Assembly (NCBI GenBank): GCA_934201705.1
Contig: CAKPXF010000009.1
Location: forward strand, 1 to 64,000
From: an uncultured Bacilli bacterium
GTDB taxonomy: Bacteria > Bacillota_I > Bacilli_A > RFN20 > CAG-631
Direction of reading: 5' to 3'
Length of the DNA stretch: 64,000 nucleotides
The notes beneath the pieces were generated by a model that was not told the DNA's origin, did not search any database, and worked only from the letters and a program-made list of their open reading frames with translations. A program made the translations under genes and the position numbers. The stretch's first letter is position 1. Each line of letters starts with the position of its first letter. Of the stretch, positions 36,095 through 45,508 are shown in pieces.

Positions 36095-37891
36095 TTAAAC
36101 CTCCAAATATGGAAATACAATTATTATTGTTGTTCCTTTATTAATAATAGACTCAATATCCATCATTCCATTAATACTATTTTTTAAACGAAATCTTACA
36201 TTTTCAATTCCAATTGAATTATTAGTAAATTTTTTTGATGTATCAAAGCCAACTCCATCATCTTTTATTGTAATGGCAATGTATTTACCCTCTTTACTAG
36301 CTGTTAAATTAATATTGCCGCCACATTCTTTTTTTAATAGCCCATGCTTTATTGAATTTTCAATTAATGGTTGCAAAATTAAAGGAGGAATTAAAAAATC
36401 AGAAACCTCGATTTTATAATTAAAGGCTATTTTGTTGTTAAATCTCATTTGTTCAAGTTTTATATAATCCTCTAAATGCTTAATTTCAATTGAAAACGGA
36501 AGCAAGGAATCATCGTTTATAATATCAATATTGTTTCTTAAATATCTTGAAAAGCAAATAATCATTTCGTCAGCTTTATTAGCATCATATTTACATAAGC
36601 CACTAATAGCATTTAAAACATTAAAGATAAAATGGCTTCTAATTTGACTCATGGCTAAGCTTGATCTACTATCCCTTAATTCTTCTTCTAATTTCTTTGC
36701 ATCTTCTATTTTTTGTTGATTTTCAATTAAATTTTTTAATTCAACTAACAAATAAACTAAAAATAAAACTAAAAAAGTTGGCTTGATTATTATACCTGGC
36801 TTAACAAATCCAAAAATCATATTAAATAACTCAACTTCATTTGCTATCAAAAAAACCAAGAAAAAATAATGTATATAATTTGCCGTTCCATATATAGTAG
36901 TTGTTAAACAGCAAATAATTAAAAATATAATTGCCACTATTGTTAATGGGGTAAAAATTAATAAGACATTATAGATTCCTATTATTTCAAAAGCAACTAA
37001 AATTAATGAAAAACATATTATCAAAAGATATGATAGTCTAACAATTTTCGTGATATTTTTTAATATTCCATCAAAAGAATTTTCTATGCAACTAATCATT
37101 TCATAAGTAGCTAATATTAAAAAAGTAATCCAACAATATGTTTGAAATGCCTCTTTATATATCCCTAAAAAATAATGAGAAGCATCGCAAATTAAAAAAA
37201 ATCCTACAAATATGGAAAACTTACCCCATGTAATTAAACGATTTGATATTTCTTTACTTTTTTTAATAAATCCTACCCCAATTCCTAAAACTATGAAAGA
37301 AATGATAATTGTAAAATATCCAAGCATTGATAGTGGCATGTTTTTTTGACCAACATATGCTTCAAAAGTTATATCATCACTAACATAAATGTTGTTTAAA
37401 AAATCATTAAAGGAATAACTTGTCCCAATCGGATGTTGCTTTTTTAAATGAATTTCTAATATATCGCCCTCATTTAACAAAAAAGCATCAAAATTAATAT
37501 ATCTAGTGCCACATACTGAAGATAAAGAATTTAAATTATCGCTACAAGAACTAGCACTATATTTTTCTATACCATTTACATAAATTGTAATACTTAAATG
37601 ATTTAAAACAAAATGAATCCTTTCATTATTTTTAAATGATGCTTGTTGAGTTATCGGATTTATTAGTTTCCCTTTTAAGCATAGTTGTTCACCATAAAAT
37701 GTACAATTTTTTCCAAGAGGCTTATATGATTCATCATCTAAGCTATAAACAAAATCATATTGTATTTTTAAAGGATTTTGCCTTATTGTTTGTTTGCTTT
37801 TTAATGTTCCAAATAATATTAAAAAAAAGGCTAAAACTAGCAAAATAATTATTAAAAATTTATTTACAATAAAATCAAATATTTTTTTCAT
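36095..37891 (-). CDS. Membrane sensor histidine kinase (7TM extracellular-sensing, LytS/YesM type)
   Basis: A 598-residue sensor. It has an N-terminal membrane segment, an extracytoplasmic beta-rich domain (about 45-185, 7TMR-DISM extracellular-like), about seven membrane segments (185-390) and a cytoplasmic kinase. The phospho-acceptor is in SQIRSHFIFNVLNAI (HisKA-type 'HPF' variant of the His_kinase family) and the ATP site in PLILQPLIENSIKHG with GDGVGFD-like KDDGVGFD. It pairs with the response regulator downstream. Its ribosome site is weak; AAGGAG is about 35 bases upstream of the ATG. Placement suggests it senses extracellular glycan or its products. Confidence 0.82.
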   Translation of the reverse strand: MKKIFDFIVNKFLIIILLVLAFFLILFGTLKSKQTIRQNPLKIQYDFVYSLDDESYKPLGKNCTFYGEQLCLKGKLINPITQQASFKNNERIHFVLNHLSITIYVNGIEKYSASSCSDNLNSLSSVCGTRYINFDAFLLNEGDILEIHLKKQHPIGTSYSFNDFLNNIYVSDDITFEAYVGQKNMPLSMLGYFTIIISFIVLGIGVGFIKKSKEISNRLITWGKFSIFVGFFLICDASHYFLGIYKEAFQTYCWITFLILATYEMISCIENSFDGILKNITKIVRLSYLLIICFSLILVAFEIIGIYNVLLIFTPLTIVAIIFLIICCLTTTIYGTANYIHYFFLVFLIANEVELFNMIFGFVKPGIIIKPTFLVLFLVYLLVELKNLIENQQKIEDAKKLEEELRDSRSSLAMSQIRSHFIFNVLNAISGLCKYDANKADEMIICFSRYLRNNIDIINDDSLLPFSIEIKHLEDYIKLEQMRFNNKIAFNYKIEVSDFLIPPLILQPLIENSIKHGLLKKECGGNINLTASKEGKYIAITIKDDGVGFDTSKKFTNNSIGIENVRFRLKNSINGMMDIESIINKGTTIIIVFPYLEV

Positions 37892-37925
37892 ATTATTTAA
37901 TCAATTTTAAAAAAAAATAAATAAT

Positions 37926-37944
37926 CTCCTTTAGAAATATTATA
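37926..37944 (-). promoter_or_regulatory. -10 element before the sensor kinase
   Basis: TATAAT (37939-37944, minus strand) followed by an AAGGAG at 37926-37931 that lies too far from the kinase ATG (37891) for normal initiation. No in-frame start exists between them because a TGA intervenes. Confidence 0.45.
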
Positions 37945-37959
37945 TATTATTTATTTAAA

Positions 37960-38361
37960 TCATTCAATAATGCAATTTTCTTTATATTTAGCAATATCCA
38001 TCGTTGTTATCATGCATCTTTTACAAATAATTACAAATGGAGCATTATACTTTGACCAAAAGGTATTTTTCTTACATTTTTCGCAATAGCATCTATATTC
38101 TAAATTTTGTATTTTATAAGAAATTGTATTTTTAGGGAACGTAAAATAGCACTGCTCAACGCCTTGTTCAAGTTTTTCTTTATCAATCGCTTTACTATTA
38201 ATTAATTTTTCAATAAACTCATTTGCTTCTTGTTCATTAGCATTACAATCATGTATTTTTAAAAATAAATTTAAATATTTTTCTTTATAAGCCATGAAGA
38301 ATGATTCTTTTAAATTTTCATCTTTAATTACTTTTTTATATAATTGCTTTAATGTTAACAT
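37960..38361 (-). CDS. Uncharacterised small protein with C-terminal zinc ribbon
   Basis: A 133-residue soluble protein that I do not recognise. The N-terminal two-thirds is helical and charged. The C-terminal part has two Cys pairs, CEKC (about 96) and CKRC (about 116), that should bind zinc. SD GGAGGT lies a few bases before the ATG. It could be a small nucleic-acid-binding or adaptor protein. It is probably not part of the kinase operon, since a promoter separates them. Confidence 0.6.
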   Translation of the reverse strand: MLTLKQLYKKVIKDENLKESFFMAYKEKYLNLFLKIHDCNANEQEANEFIEKLINSKAIDKEKLEQGVEQCYFTFPKNTISYKIQNLEYRCYCEKCKKNTFWSKYNAPFVIICKRCMITTMDIAKYKENCIIE

Positions 38362-38436
38362 AATAAAACCTCCATATATTATTGTTAATTATATTTTATT
38401 TTTATATGTGTAACCAAAACGTAACCGCAAAGTAAA

Positions 38437-38462
38437 ACAACTTGGAAAATAACCAAGTCGTT
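38437..38462 (-). terminator. Terminator of the SDR gene
   Basis: Stem ACTTGG/CCAAGT with flanking AAC/GTT pairs; minus-strand U tract TTTTACTTT follows. Confidence 0.7.
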
Positions 38463-38481
38463 CTTTATTTGTTTATTTATT

Positions 38482-39258
38482 CTAAATATCTTTTTTTAAT
38501 GTTTTAGCACTTGTTTTTAAAATAAAGTTATGTGGAGCAAAGCGTGAGAAGAAATATTGAATTCTATTTCCTGCGCCTATAATATATAAATTTTTACCTT
38601 TTAATGATTGGCTTTTAGCAATTAACGCAACGTCTTTAGCTTCAAGAGGCTTTTTTAATTTAAATGTATAATCATTATGAGCCTTTGAAACAAAGTTAGA
38701 ATTAAATGGGCCTGGACATAATGTTAAAACTTTCACATTTGTTTTTCTAAGTTCAAAGCTTAAGGCTAATGAAAAATTGTAAACAAAGCTTTTTGTACAA
38801 TGATAAGTTAGCATGTAAGGCCCTGGATATAATCCTGCAATTGAAGAAACGTTAATAATATGTCCTTCATTATTTTTAAGCATATTGTCTAAAAATACTC
38901 TTGAGAAATATAAAGGCGCATTACAATTAACCTCTGTCATTTTTAATTGCTTATCTATATCCATATCTTTAAAGTCACAACAATCGCCAAAACCAGCGCA
39001 ATTAAATAAATTATTTACAAAAAAATTATTTTCTTTTGTAAATTCATACACCTTTTTCATATCCTCAACCTTTGATAAATCAGCTTTAAATGTAAAAACA
39101 TTTATATTTGGAAATGATTTTTTTAAATCTTCACTTACCTTTTTTAGGTTTTCTTCATTTATATCAACAATTAATAGATTATTTCCATCTTTTCCATAAA
39201 GATGTGCAAGTTCCTTTCCAAGTCCACTTGCACCACCAGTAATTAATGTAATTTTCAT
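38482..39258 (-). CDS. Short-chain dehydrogenase (DltE-like)
   Basis: A 258-residue SDR with TGGASGLG at the N-terminus for NAD(P), NCAG in place of NNAG, catalytic Ser in VSSIAG and the YHCTK Tyr-Lys pair. Within the family it is closest in feel to DltE/YqjQ-type proteins. Substrate unknown. It is monocistronic: promoter-side tRNA-Gly upstream and a terminator downstream. Confidence 0.82.
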   Translation of the reverse strand: MKITLITGGASGLGKELAHLYGKDGNNLLIVDINEENLKKVSEDLKKSFPNINVFTFKADLSKVEDMKKVYEFTKENNFFVNNLFNCAGFGDCCDFKDMDIDKQLKMTEVNCNAPLYFSRVFLDNMLKNNEGHIINVSSIAGLYPGPYMLTYHCTKSFVYNFSLALSFELRKTNVKVLTLCPGPFNSNFVSKAHNDYTFKLKKPLEAKDVALIAKSQSLKGKNLYIIGAGNRIQYFFSRFAPHNFILKTSAKTLKKDI

Positions 39259-39292
39259 GTTATTTCTTCTTTCTTTACCTATTTATAATAAA

Positions 39293-39318
39293 ATTATCTA
39301 ATTTTTTGATTAGATAAT
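39293..39318 (-). terminator. Terminator of tRNA-Gly
   Basis: Perfect ten-pair stem ATTATCTAAT/ATTAGATAAT with a six-base loop, 13 bases downstream of the tRNA 3' end, followed by TTTTATTAT on the minus strand. Confidence 0.7.
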
Positions 39319-39330
39319 AAAAAGACTTTT

Positions 39331-39404
39331 TGGAGCAAGCAACGGGAATCGAACCCGCACGGTTAGCTTGGGAAGCTAAAGTTCTACCACTAAACTATGC
39401 TTGC
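39331..39404 (-). tRNA. tRNA-Gly (anticodon CCC), CCA encoded
   Basis: A 74-base cloverleaf. Acceptor GCAAGCA/TGCTTGC, D-arm TTTAGTGGTAGAA, anticodon stem TTAGC/GCTAA around the seven-base loop TTCCCAA (anticodon CCC), T-arm GCGGGTTCGATTCCCGT, discriminator T and genomic CCA. It reads GGG, a rare codon in such an AT-rich genome. An SDR gene lies downstream. Confidence 0.93.
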
Positions 39405-39408
39405 ATAT

Positions 39409-39437
39409 AAATATTTTACCACAATGGCAAAATATTT
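39409..39437 (-). terminator. Hairpin between M42 peptidase gene and tRNA
   Basis: AAATATTTTACC/GGCAAAATATTT pairs over 12 bases with one A/C mismatch. It is a probable terminator of the peptidase gene that lies just upstream of the tRNA. Confidence 0.6.
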
Positions 39438-39445
39438 TCTATAAT

Positions 39446-40477
39446 TTAAATCAAATATAAATAAATTAATTTTAAAGTGTTTTCAATACCATGAATATGT
39501 GTTCTTTCCATACCATGGCTTGCTGAAACACCACTACCAATTAAAGCACCTTTAAAATCAACACCAGCGCGTGAGGCTGCACCAATATCTGATCCATAAT
39601 AAGGAAAAATATCAACAGTATAGTTAAGCTTATTTTCCTTAGCGAAATTTATTAACTTTGTTGTTAAATCATAATCATATGGTCCACTTGAATCCTTTGC
39701 ACAAATAGAAACAGCGTATTCATTTCCAGCTAAATCTAAGCCTACACATCCCATATCTAAAGTGACAAATTCACTAATATTTTTGTCAACCATTGAAGCA
39801 CCATGGCCCACTTCTTCATATACTACAAAATATATCTTTGTATCATATTTAAACTGAATTTTATTTTTACTTGTATAGTCAAGAAGCATTAGTAAAATAA
39901 CAACAGATGCTTTATCATCTATAAATCTTGTTTTTAAAAATCCTGTGTCAGTAACTAAATACTTAGGATTATAGCAAACTATATCTCCATTTTCAATGCC
40001 AAGCTTTTTAACATCATCCACATTATTAACAATTTCATCTAATCTTACTTCTAAATTATCAATACTTCTACTTTTGCTATTAGCATCATTAAACACATGG
40101 GCTGCAGGTGATGTTGATAATATTGTTCCACTATACTTTTTATTATCTCTTGTATAAATAGTACAATACTCTCCATCAAGCGTTGGAGTAACAGGACCCC
40201 CTAAGCAAGTAAGAGCTAGCTTTCCATTACTTTTTATTGATCTTACCATTAAGCCTAAAGTATCACAATGAGCACTAGTTGCTACAAGCTTGCTAGAATC
40301 ATTTCCTTTAATTGTTACCTCTAAAGCCCCATTATTTAATATTTTATAATCATAGCCATATTGTTTAATATATCTTTCTATTACCTTAATTATTCCATTT
40401 GTATAACCAGTAGGAGAATCACATAAAAATACTTCTTCAGAAATTTTTTTAAATAAATCCAAATCAAAACTAATCAC
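39446..40477 (-). CDS. M42-family metallo-aminopeptidase
   Basis: A 343-residue dinuclear zinc aminopeptidase (glutamyl aminopeptidase/PepA-type, also once annotated as endoglucanase). Seen: SAHCDTLGLMV (zinc His, catalytic Asp), RFIDDKAS (bridging Asp), YEEVGHG (catalytic Glu and zinc Glu), DMG and the C-terminal SHGMERTHIHG zinc His. It trims peptides to amino acids in the cytoplasm. Monocistronic, with a small membrane-protein gene upstream. Confidence 0.87.
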   Translation of the reverse strand: MISFDLDLFKKISEEVFLCDSPTGYTNGIIKVIERYIKQYGYDYKILNNGALEVTIKGNDSSKLVATSAHCDTLGLMVRSIKSNGKLALTCLGGPVTPTLDGEYCTIYTRDNKKYSGTILSTSPAAHVFNDANSKSRSIDNLEVRLDEIVNNVDDVKKLGIENGDIVCYNPKYLVTDTGFLKTRFIDDKASVVILLMLLDYTSKNKIQFKYDTKIYFVVYEEVGHGASMVDKNISEFVTLDMGCVGLDLAGNEYAVSICAKDSSGPYDYDLTTKLINFAKENKLNYTVDIFPYYGSDIGAASRAGVDFKGALIGSGVSASHGMERTHIHGIENTLKLIYLYLI

Positions 40478-40519
40478 ACTATCAACCCCTTAAGATAATT
40501 ATACAATTTAACATAAGAA

Positions 40520-40543
40520 AAAAATAGTGTTTTCACTATTTTT
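40520..40543. terminator. Terminator after small membrane protein
   Basis: Ten-pair stem AAAAATAGTG/CACTATTTTT with a four-base loop, overlapping the last codons of the 80-residue protein gene. Confidence 0.7.
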
Positions 40544-40778
40544 CTTTAAATATTTTAAAATAATCAAGTAAGAGAATTACAAGCCCTAGTAAGCTATATA
40601 AGCTAAATAATGGCGATACAATAAATACAATAATATTTAATATTTTTATACTTCCAAGTAAAGACATTAATGTAATAAATATTCCCGTAATAATAACATA
40701 TAATATGGCCTTTACTAATAGATTTCCAGCACTTGTTGTATTAAATGAAAAAGGCCAAATTTTCTTCATAATATTCAT
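40536..40778 (-). CDS. Small two-helix membrane protein
   Basis: An 80-residue protein with two hydrophobic segments (about 20-40 and 48-70) and a short basic C-terminus. No family recognised. SD GGAGG before the ATG and a terminator at its 3' end support a real gene. Confidence 0.6.
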   Translation of the reverse strand: MNIMKKIWPFSFNTTSAGNLLVKAILYVIITGIFITLMSLLGSIKILNIIVFIVSPLFSLYSLLGLVILLLDYFKIFKEK

Positions 40779-40883
40779 AAAAATACCTCCTATTACATTT
40801 TACTAGCTAAAAATTGCTATTATTACTGTATTTTAATATTTTTATTATTACATATGCTATAATTTTTGTGGAGGAATAATTAA

Positions 40884-41588
40884 ATGAATGACACTTTTAA
40901 AATAAATAAAGATTTCTTTGCTAATAAAAATTTATTAATACTTGGAGATTCAGTCTCTGCTCAAGCAACTATTGGAAATAACAAAACATATTCCACTTTA
41001 TTAAAAGAAGAATTAAACATTAATGAATTAAAAAACGCTGCAATTGGGGGCACTACATTAACTTATATGTATGAAGGTAGTAACATCTATAAGGAATATA
41101 AAGACAATGCTGAAGCAATTGATGGTTGCCGTGTTGTTACTAATTTAAGTAAAAATAATGAATTAAGTAAATTTGATTATGTAATTATTGCCTATGGTCA
41201 TAATGATCAATATTTTCAACCACCTCTTGATGAAGAAAACACCAATCCTTTAGCACTAAATGATATTCATTCATTTAAAAATAGCTATCGTTATATTATT
41301 AAAACATTAAAGGAAGCTAATAAAAATGTAAATATTATAATTTTAAACTGTACTTATTCAGAATATGATATTGTAAATCCAACAAAATATGCTGGTGGCT
41401 TAAAATATAGCGATTATAGAAATGCTAGTAAAGAAATTGCTGATGAATATAAACTAAAATATATTGATCCATGGAATTATATGAGACAATTTTGTGACTA
41501 TAAAACTAATAAGTTTTACTATCTAGATAGTGTTCACTTATCAAAAAATGGGCATATTGAATTATTTAAATATTTGTTAAACAAATAA
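40884..41588 (+). CDS. Cytoplasmic SGNH/GDSL hydrolase
   Basis: A 234-residue single-domain SGNH hydrolase. Block I is LGDSVS (nucleophile Ser), Gly in AIGGTTL, Block III YGHND and Block V LDSVHLS with Asp and His. No signal peptide, unlike the MORN-SGNH lipoproteins at 21715-24790, so it may deacetylate imported sugars or act on small esters. SD GGAGG precedes the ATG. Monocistronic, ended by a strong terminator. Confidence 0.82.
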   Translation: MNDTFKINKDFFANKNLLILGDSVSAQATIGNNKTYSTLLKEELNINELKNAAIGGTTLTYMYEGSNIYKEYKDNAEAIDGCRVVTNLSKNNELSKFDYVIIAYGHNDQYFQPPLDEENTNPLALNDIHSFKNSYRYIIKTLKEANKNVNIIILNCTYSEYDIVNPTKYAGGLKYSDYRNASKEIADEYKLKYIDPWNYMRQFCDYKTNKFYYLDSVHLSKNGHIELFKYLLNK

Positions 41589-41607
41589 AGGAGCACAAGG
41601 CTCCTTT
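41587..41607. terminator. Bidirectional terminator
   Basis: Eight-pair stem AAAGGAGC/GCTCCTTT between the SGNH gene and the convergent IMPACT-family gene; plus-strand tail TTTTAATTTG. Confidence 0.8.
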
Positions 41608-42227
41608 TAATTTGTTCTTATCATTATTTTATCAATTTTTTCAAATTTAACATTTAAATATTCAATCTTCTTCTTTAATTCATTTACAACTTTATCATCT
41701 TTTATTATAAGAGAATAAATAATATTATCATAATACTCTTTTTTATTAATTACTATATTATTTATTTCAAGAATCTTATCTATTTCCTTTACTTTATCAT
41801 AAGGAAAATATATTTTATAAAGTAAAGCTTCCTTTAAGGTAACAATCGCAGCACTTTTAACAACTAAAGCAGCAGCATTACTATAAGTTCTAGTTAGTCC
41901 ACCAGCACCTAGCTTTATCCCGCCAAAATATCTAACAACTGCAAGCAATACATTTGTTAGATTATTTTTCCTTAATACATTTAATATAGGAGCACCTGCA
42001 GTTTGTGATGGCTCATTATCATCATTTGCTTTATAAAGTAATACATTATCTTCATTTATTATATAAGCATAACAAATATGAGTTGCTTCAATATGCATTT
42101 CTTTTAATTTTAAAAGAATGTCTTTAGCTTCTTCTTTATTATCACATGGAAAAAGATAAGCAATAAATTTACTTTTAGAAACTATTAACATATCACTAAT
42201 TTCATTACTTATCGTTTTTATTTCCAT
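41607..42227 (-). CDS. IMPACT/YigZ-family protein
   Basis: A 206-residue YigZ protein: N-terminal IMPACT domain (about 15-120) with SKSKFIAY, NDDNEPSQTAGAPIL and VVRYFGGIKLGAGGLTRTYSNAA, followed by a ferredoxin-like C-terminal domain. Function in bacteria is unsettled; a ribosome- or nucleotide-linked role is suggested from homologues. It lies nine bases after the alpha-glucosidase gene. Confidence 0.87.
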   Translation of the reverse strand: MEIKTISNEISDMLIVSKSKFIAYLFPCDNKEEAKDILLKLKEMHIEATHICYAYIINEDNVLLYKANDDNEPSQTAGAPILNVLRKNNLTNVLLAVVRYFGGIKLGAGGLTRTYSNAAALVVKSAAIVTLKEALLYKIYFPYDKVKEIDKILEINNIVINKKEYYDNIIYSLIIKDDKVVNELKKKIEYLNVKFEKIDKIMIRTN

Positions 42228-42236
42228 ATTCTTCTC

Positions 42237-43892
42237 CTAGTTTTTCTTTATATATAATAATACACTTTGATAAGGTTTTAAATAGTAATTTTCAAAAGTA
42301 CTATAGTTATTTAATAGAATATTCTTTTTATAATTTTCATATTTTTTCATTACTTTACATATTAAAGCCTTATTACTAAATGATGAAATAACAAGCAGTA
42401 TTTCATTATCCAACACTCTTTCATAAGCAAAAATATTTTTATCTTTTAAAGCTAAATCATTATAAACACCATTTTTAACAATGTTAGAGTATTGCTTTCT
42501 TACACTAATTAATTTTCTATAAAATGATAAAATTGAATTTTTATCAAGAGATTGCTTTTTTACATTTATTACATCTTTATTAGAATTAACTTGAATCCAA
42601 GGAGTAGTAGTTGAAAAGCCTGCATATTTTTCATTATTCCATTGCATTGGGGTTCTAGCATTATCACGAGTACCATTTCTAATTGATTTTTCTATGTATT
42701 TTTTGCTTAAATGTAAGGCTTTCATAGTTTTGATAACATCTTTTGTTTCAACATCTTCAAATTCATCAATTGATTTGACATTTAAATTAGTCATGCCAAT
42801 TTCCTGTCCTTGATAAATAAAGGGAGTTCCTTTTAAAAAATACATTGTAATTGCTAGCATTTTAGCTGATTCATTTTTATATTCTTTAATTGATGTATTA
42901 AATCTACCACAGCTTCTTCTTTGATCATGATTTTCATAAAAAATAGAATTCCATCCTATGTCTTTAAGACCATATTGATATTTATCAATTATTTTTTTAA
43001 ATCTTTTTAAGTTAAATTTACGCATTAGCCATTTAACACCAAAATAATTATCAATATTTGTATGATCAAAGTTAAAAACCATCGATAATTCATTTCTTTT
43101 ATCACCAGTAAGCTTTTTAACATCATCAATTGTAGTAAAAACCGTTTCACCAACAGTCATACAATCATAATTTTTTAAAACATCATTATTTATTTCTTGT
43201 AAAAATTCATGTAATCTTGGTCCATTGATAAAATATTTTTTACCAACTAAAATAAGTGGATTATGGCCATTTTTAAAACGTTGGTCCTTAGAAATCAAAT
43301 TAATAACATCGCATCTAAAGCCATCAACTCCCATATCTAAATAAAATTTGATGATGTCTTTATATTCTTGCCTAACTTTTTCATTTTCCCAGTTAACATC
43401 TGGTTGCTTTTTATTAAATAAGTGTAAATAATATGAATTAGTAGCTTCATCATATTCCCAAGCCTTTTCACCAAAAAAGCCTGTCCAATTGTTTTTTTTC
43501 TTTCGCCAAATGTAATAATTTCTATAGGGATTATCTTCACTTTTCCTTGATTCTATAAACCATTTATGCTCATCTGATGTATGATTGGCAACTAAATCCA
43601 TTATTAGACGAATGTTATTATTATGAAGCTTATTAATTAATTCTTTTAAATCATCCATCGTACCAAATTTATCATATATTTTTTTATAATCTTTAATGTC
43701 ATAGCCATTATCAGCCATTGGTGATTCATAAACTGGTGATAGCCAAACGCAATTGATTCCTAAGTAAGCTAAATAATCAACTTTTTCAATAATGCCTTTT
43801 ATATCTCCAATTCCATCATTATTACTATCTTTAAAGGAACGTGGATATATTTGATAAACTATTGCATCCTTAAACCATTTACTATTATCCAT
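42237..43892 (-). CDS. malL: GH13 oligo-1,6-glucosidase
   Basis: A 551-residue GH13 (subfamily 31) enzyme. Seen: nucleophile Asp in GFRCDVINL, acid/base Glu in MTVGETVF, transition-state Asp in FYENHDQRR, and VANHTSDEHKWF. The residue after the nucleophile is Val, which in this group goes with alpha-1,6 specificity (isomaltose, panose). No signal peptide. It follows a GPH-type sugar symporter by three bases, so imported alpha-glucosides are its likely substrates. Confidence 0.88.
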   Translation of the reverse strand: MDNSKWFKDAIVYQIYPRSFKDSNNDGIGDIKGIIEKVDYLAYLGINCVWLSPVYESPMADNGYDIKDYKKIYDKFGTMDDLKELINKLHNNNIRLIMDLVANHTSDEHKWFIESRKSEDNPYRNYYIWRKKKNNWTGFFGEKAWEYDEATNSYYLHLFNKKQPDVNWENEKVRQEYKDIIKFYLDMGVDGFRCDVINLISKDQRFKNGHNPLILVGKKYFINGPRLHEFLQEINNDVLKNYDCMTVGETVFTTIDDVKKLTGDKRNELSMVFNFDHTNIDNYFGVKWLMRKFNLKRFKKIIDKYQYGLKDIGWNSIFYENHDQRRSCGRFNTSIKEYKNESAKMLAITMYFLKGTPFIYQGQEIGMTNLNVKSIDEFEDVETKDVIKTMKALHLSKKYIEKSIRNGTRDNARTPMQWNNEKYAGFSTTTPWIQVNSNKDVINVKKQSLDKNSILSFYRKLISVRKQYSNIVKNGVYNDLALKDKNIFAYERVLDNEILLVISSFSNKALICKVMKKYENYKKNILLNNYSTFENYYLKPYQSVLLYIKKN

Positions 43893-43895
43893 AAA

Positions 43896-45494
43896 TTAGC
43901 CCTTATTCAACTCTCTTTGCTTTAATTCATTTAAAATTTTTTCATACATATCTTCATCAATAATATATTTCTTTTTGATAACTACCCAAGCAATAATGAA
44001 TAGTACAATAGGTAAAATACACATTGTGGCTGTTAAGCCTAAAATGGCAGAATTATTTACTGTAAATAATGTGTTAGCATATGCTCTTAAGCCTTCTACT
44101 GTTGTTGATGACGTAGCTAAATATTCACTAATTTTTAGCATATCATGTCCTGCTTCTTCTAAATACGCTAAAACACTATAAAGCGTTTGATTACCATCTA
44201 GCATTCCAATTGCAACCTCGACTTCGCCTACTGCACTAGTTGCATTATATAAGCCACAAATAATTAAGGTTAAAGCAACTATTCCATATTGTAAGGCTCC
44301 TGCTAGTTTAACCATAAATGGACGTACTGTAAAAGTAATAGCTGCATGATTAGTACCACTTTGCCATTCATCATATTCAATAGTATTAGTAAGCATTACA
44401 AGCATTGTTAAATAAAATACACCTTGCCCTGAAAAAATAAATATTCCTATAATACATAAAATAATAAAGCATGCCATACCGCTTAAGGCATTAGCAAAAA
44501 TAAAGAAAGCAATATATCCAATAGCTAAACAAATTATAGAAAAATTAACTAAAACACTACGACGAAACTTATTAGCAAGTAATGGATAAATTGCTTGAGA
44601 AGCAAGTGTTCCTAAAGCATAGATGACTGTAAAAATAGTCATCATAGTTCCTCCGCTCATACTGCCATCATTTGATGATAAATAGCCAAATTTAAAGTAA
44701 AAGAAGTTTTGCCCAAAAGCATTTAAAACAGCACTTCCTAATGAATAAAGTAATACTACAATAGCCATTACTAATAATTGCTTATTAGAAAGCAATATTT
44801 TTACCATTCCTTTTAATGATACTTTGTCCTCATCTTTGATTTCCATTACTTCTTCTTTATCAAGTTTAAATTTATCATTTTTATTATCATGCACTCCAAA
44901 AAATACAAGTAATTGACAAGCTAAAAATATTAAAGCACAAACAATTGAAATAATTCTATAAGCCATAACCATTCTTCCTGGCGTTAGCATTGGTATAATA
45001 CCACCTGAAATAAATGCACCAAGGGAAGCAAAAACAGCAACCATCGTTGTTAAGTTATCCCTTTCTTTTTTCTCGCTTGCTAAAGCAGGTAGTAAATCCC
45101 AATAGGAAATATCATTCATTGTAAATGTCATCCCCCATAATAAGTAAGCAACACCTATAAATACAACATTTGCCCAGCCATTATTAAATCTAACTGAAAA
45201 CATTAAAACTAAAACTATAGAGTTTAAAATGGCTCCAAATAAAACCCAAGGACGATATTTTCCAAAGCGGGTACTAGTATTAGTAATTATAGTTCCCATC
45301 ATTGGATCATTAATAGCATCCCAAATACGACAAATCACAATAATTGTTGATATTGCTATAAATTGTGAAGTATTAAACATACCAGTATATTGTAGATATG
45401 TTAATAAAAACAAACTAACAAGAGTATAGCTCATGTCACGGCCAATACATCCAAGTGATAATGACCACTTGTTTCTTTTATTTACTTTTTCCAT
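43896..45494 (-). CDS. GPH-family sugar:cation symporter
   Basis: A 532-residue MFS-fold transporter with twelve membrane segments. NDPMMGTIITNTSTRFGKYRPW... (first residues) is the conserved GPH loop after helix 2 that contains the cation/sugar Asp, and YDEWQSGTNHAA is the helix 10-11 motif. Paired with an alpha-1,6-glucosidase gene, it probably imports isomalto- or alpha-glucosides with Na+ or H+. The long loop near 455-485 and a C-terminal basic tail are family-typical. Confidence 0.86.
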   Translation of the reverse strand: MEKVNKRNKWSLSLGCIGRDMSYTLVSLFLLTYLQYTGMFNTSQFIAISTIIVICRIWDAINDPMMGTIITNTSTRFGKYRPWVLFGAILNSIVLVLMFSVRFNNGWANVVFIGVAYLLWGMTFTMNDISYWDLLPALASEKKERDNLTTMVAVFASLGAFISGGIIPMLTPGRMVMAYRIISIVCALIFLACQLLVFFGVHDNKNDKFKLDKEEVMEIKDEDKVSLKGMVKILLSNKQLLVMAIVVLLYSLGSAVLNAFGQNFFYFKFGYLSSNDGSMSGGTMMTIFTVIYALGTLASQAIYPLLANKFRRSVLVNFSIICLAIGYIAFFIFANALSGMACFIILCIIGIFIFSGQGVFYLTMLVMLTNTIEYDEWQSGTNHAAITFTVRPFMVKLAGALQYGIVALTLIICGLYNATSAVGEVEVAIGMLDGNQTLYSVLAYLEEAGHDMLKISEYLATSSTTVEGLRAYANTLFTVNNSAILGLTATMCILPIVLFIIAWVVIKKKYIIDEDMYEKILNELKQRELNKG

Positions 45495-45508
45495 AAATTC
45501 CTCCTAAA

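Noticed and set aside
38482..39258. SDR gene as part of the glycan locus
   Set aside because: It has its own terminator and is separated by the zinc-ribbon gene; no functional tie is visible.
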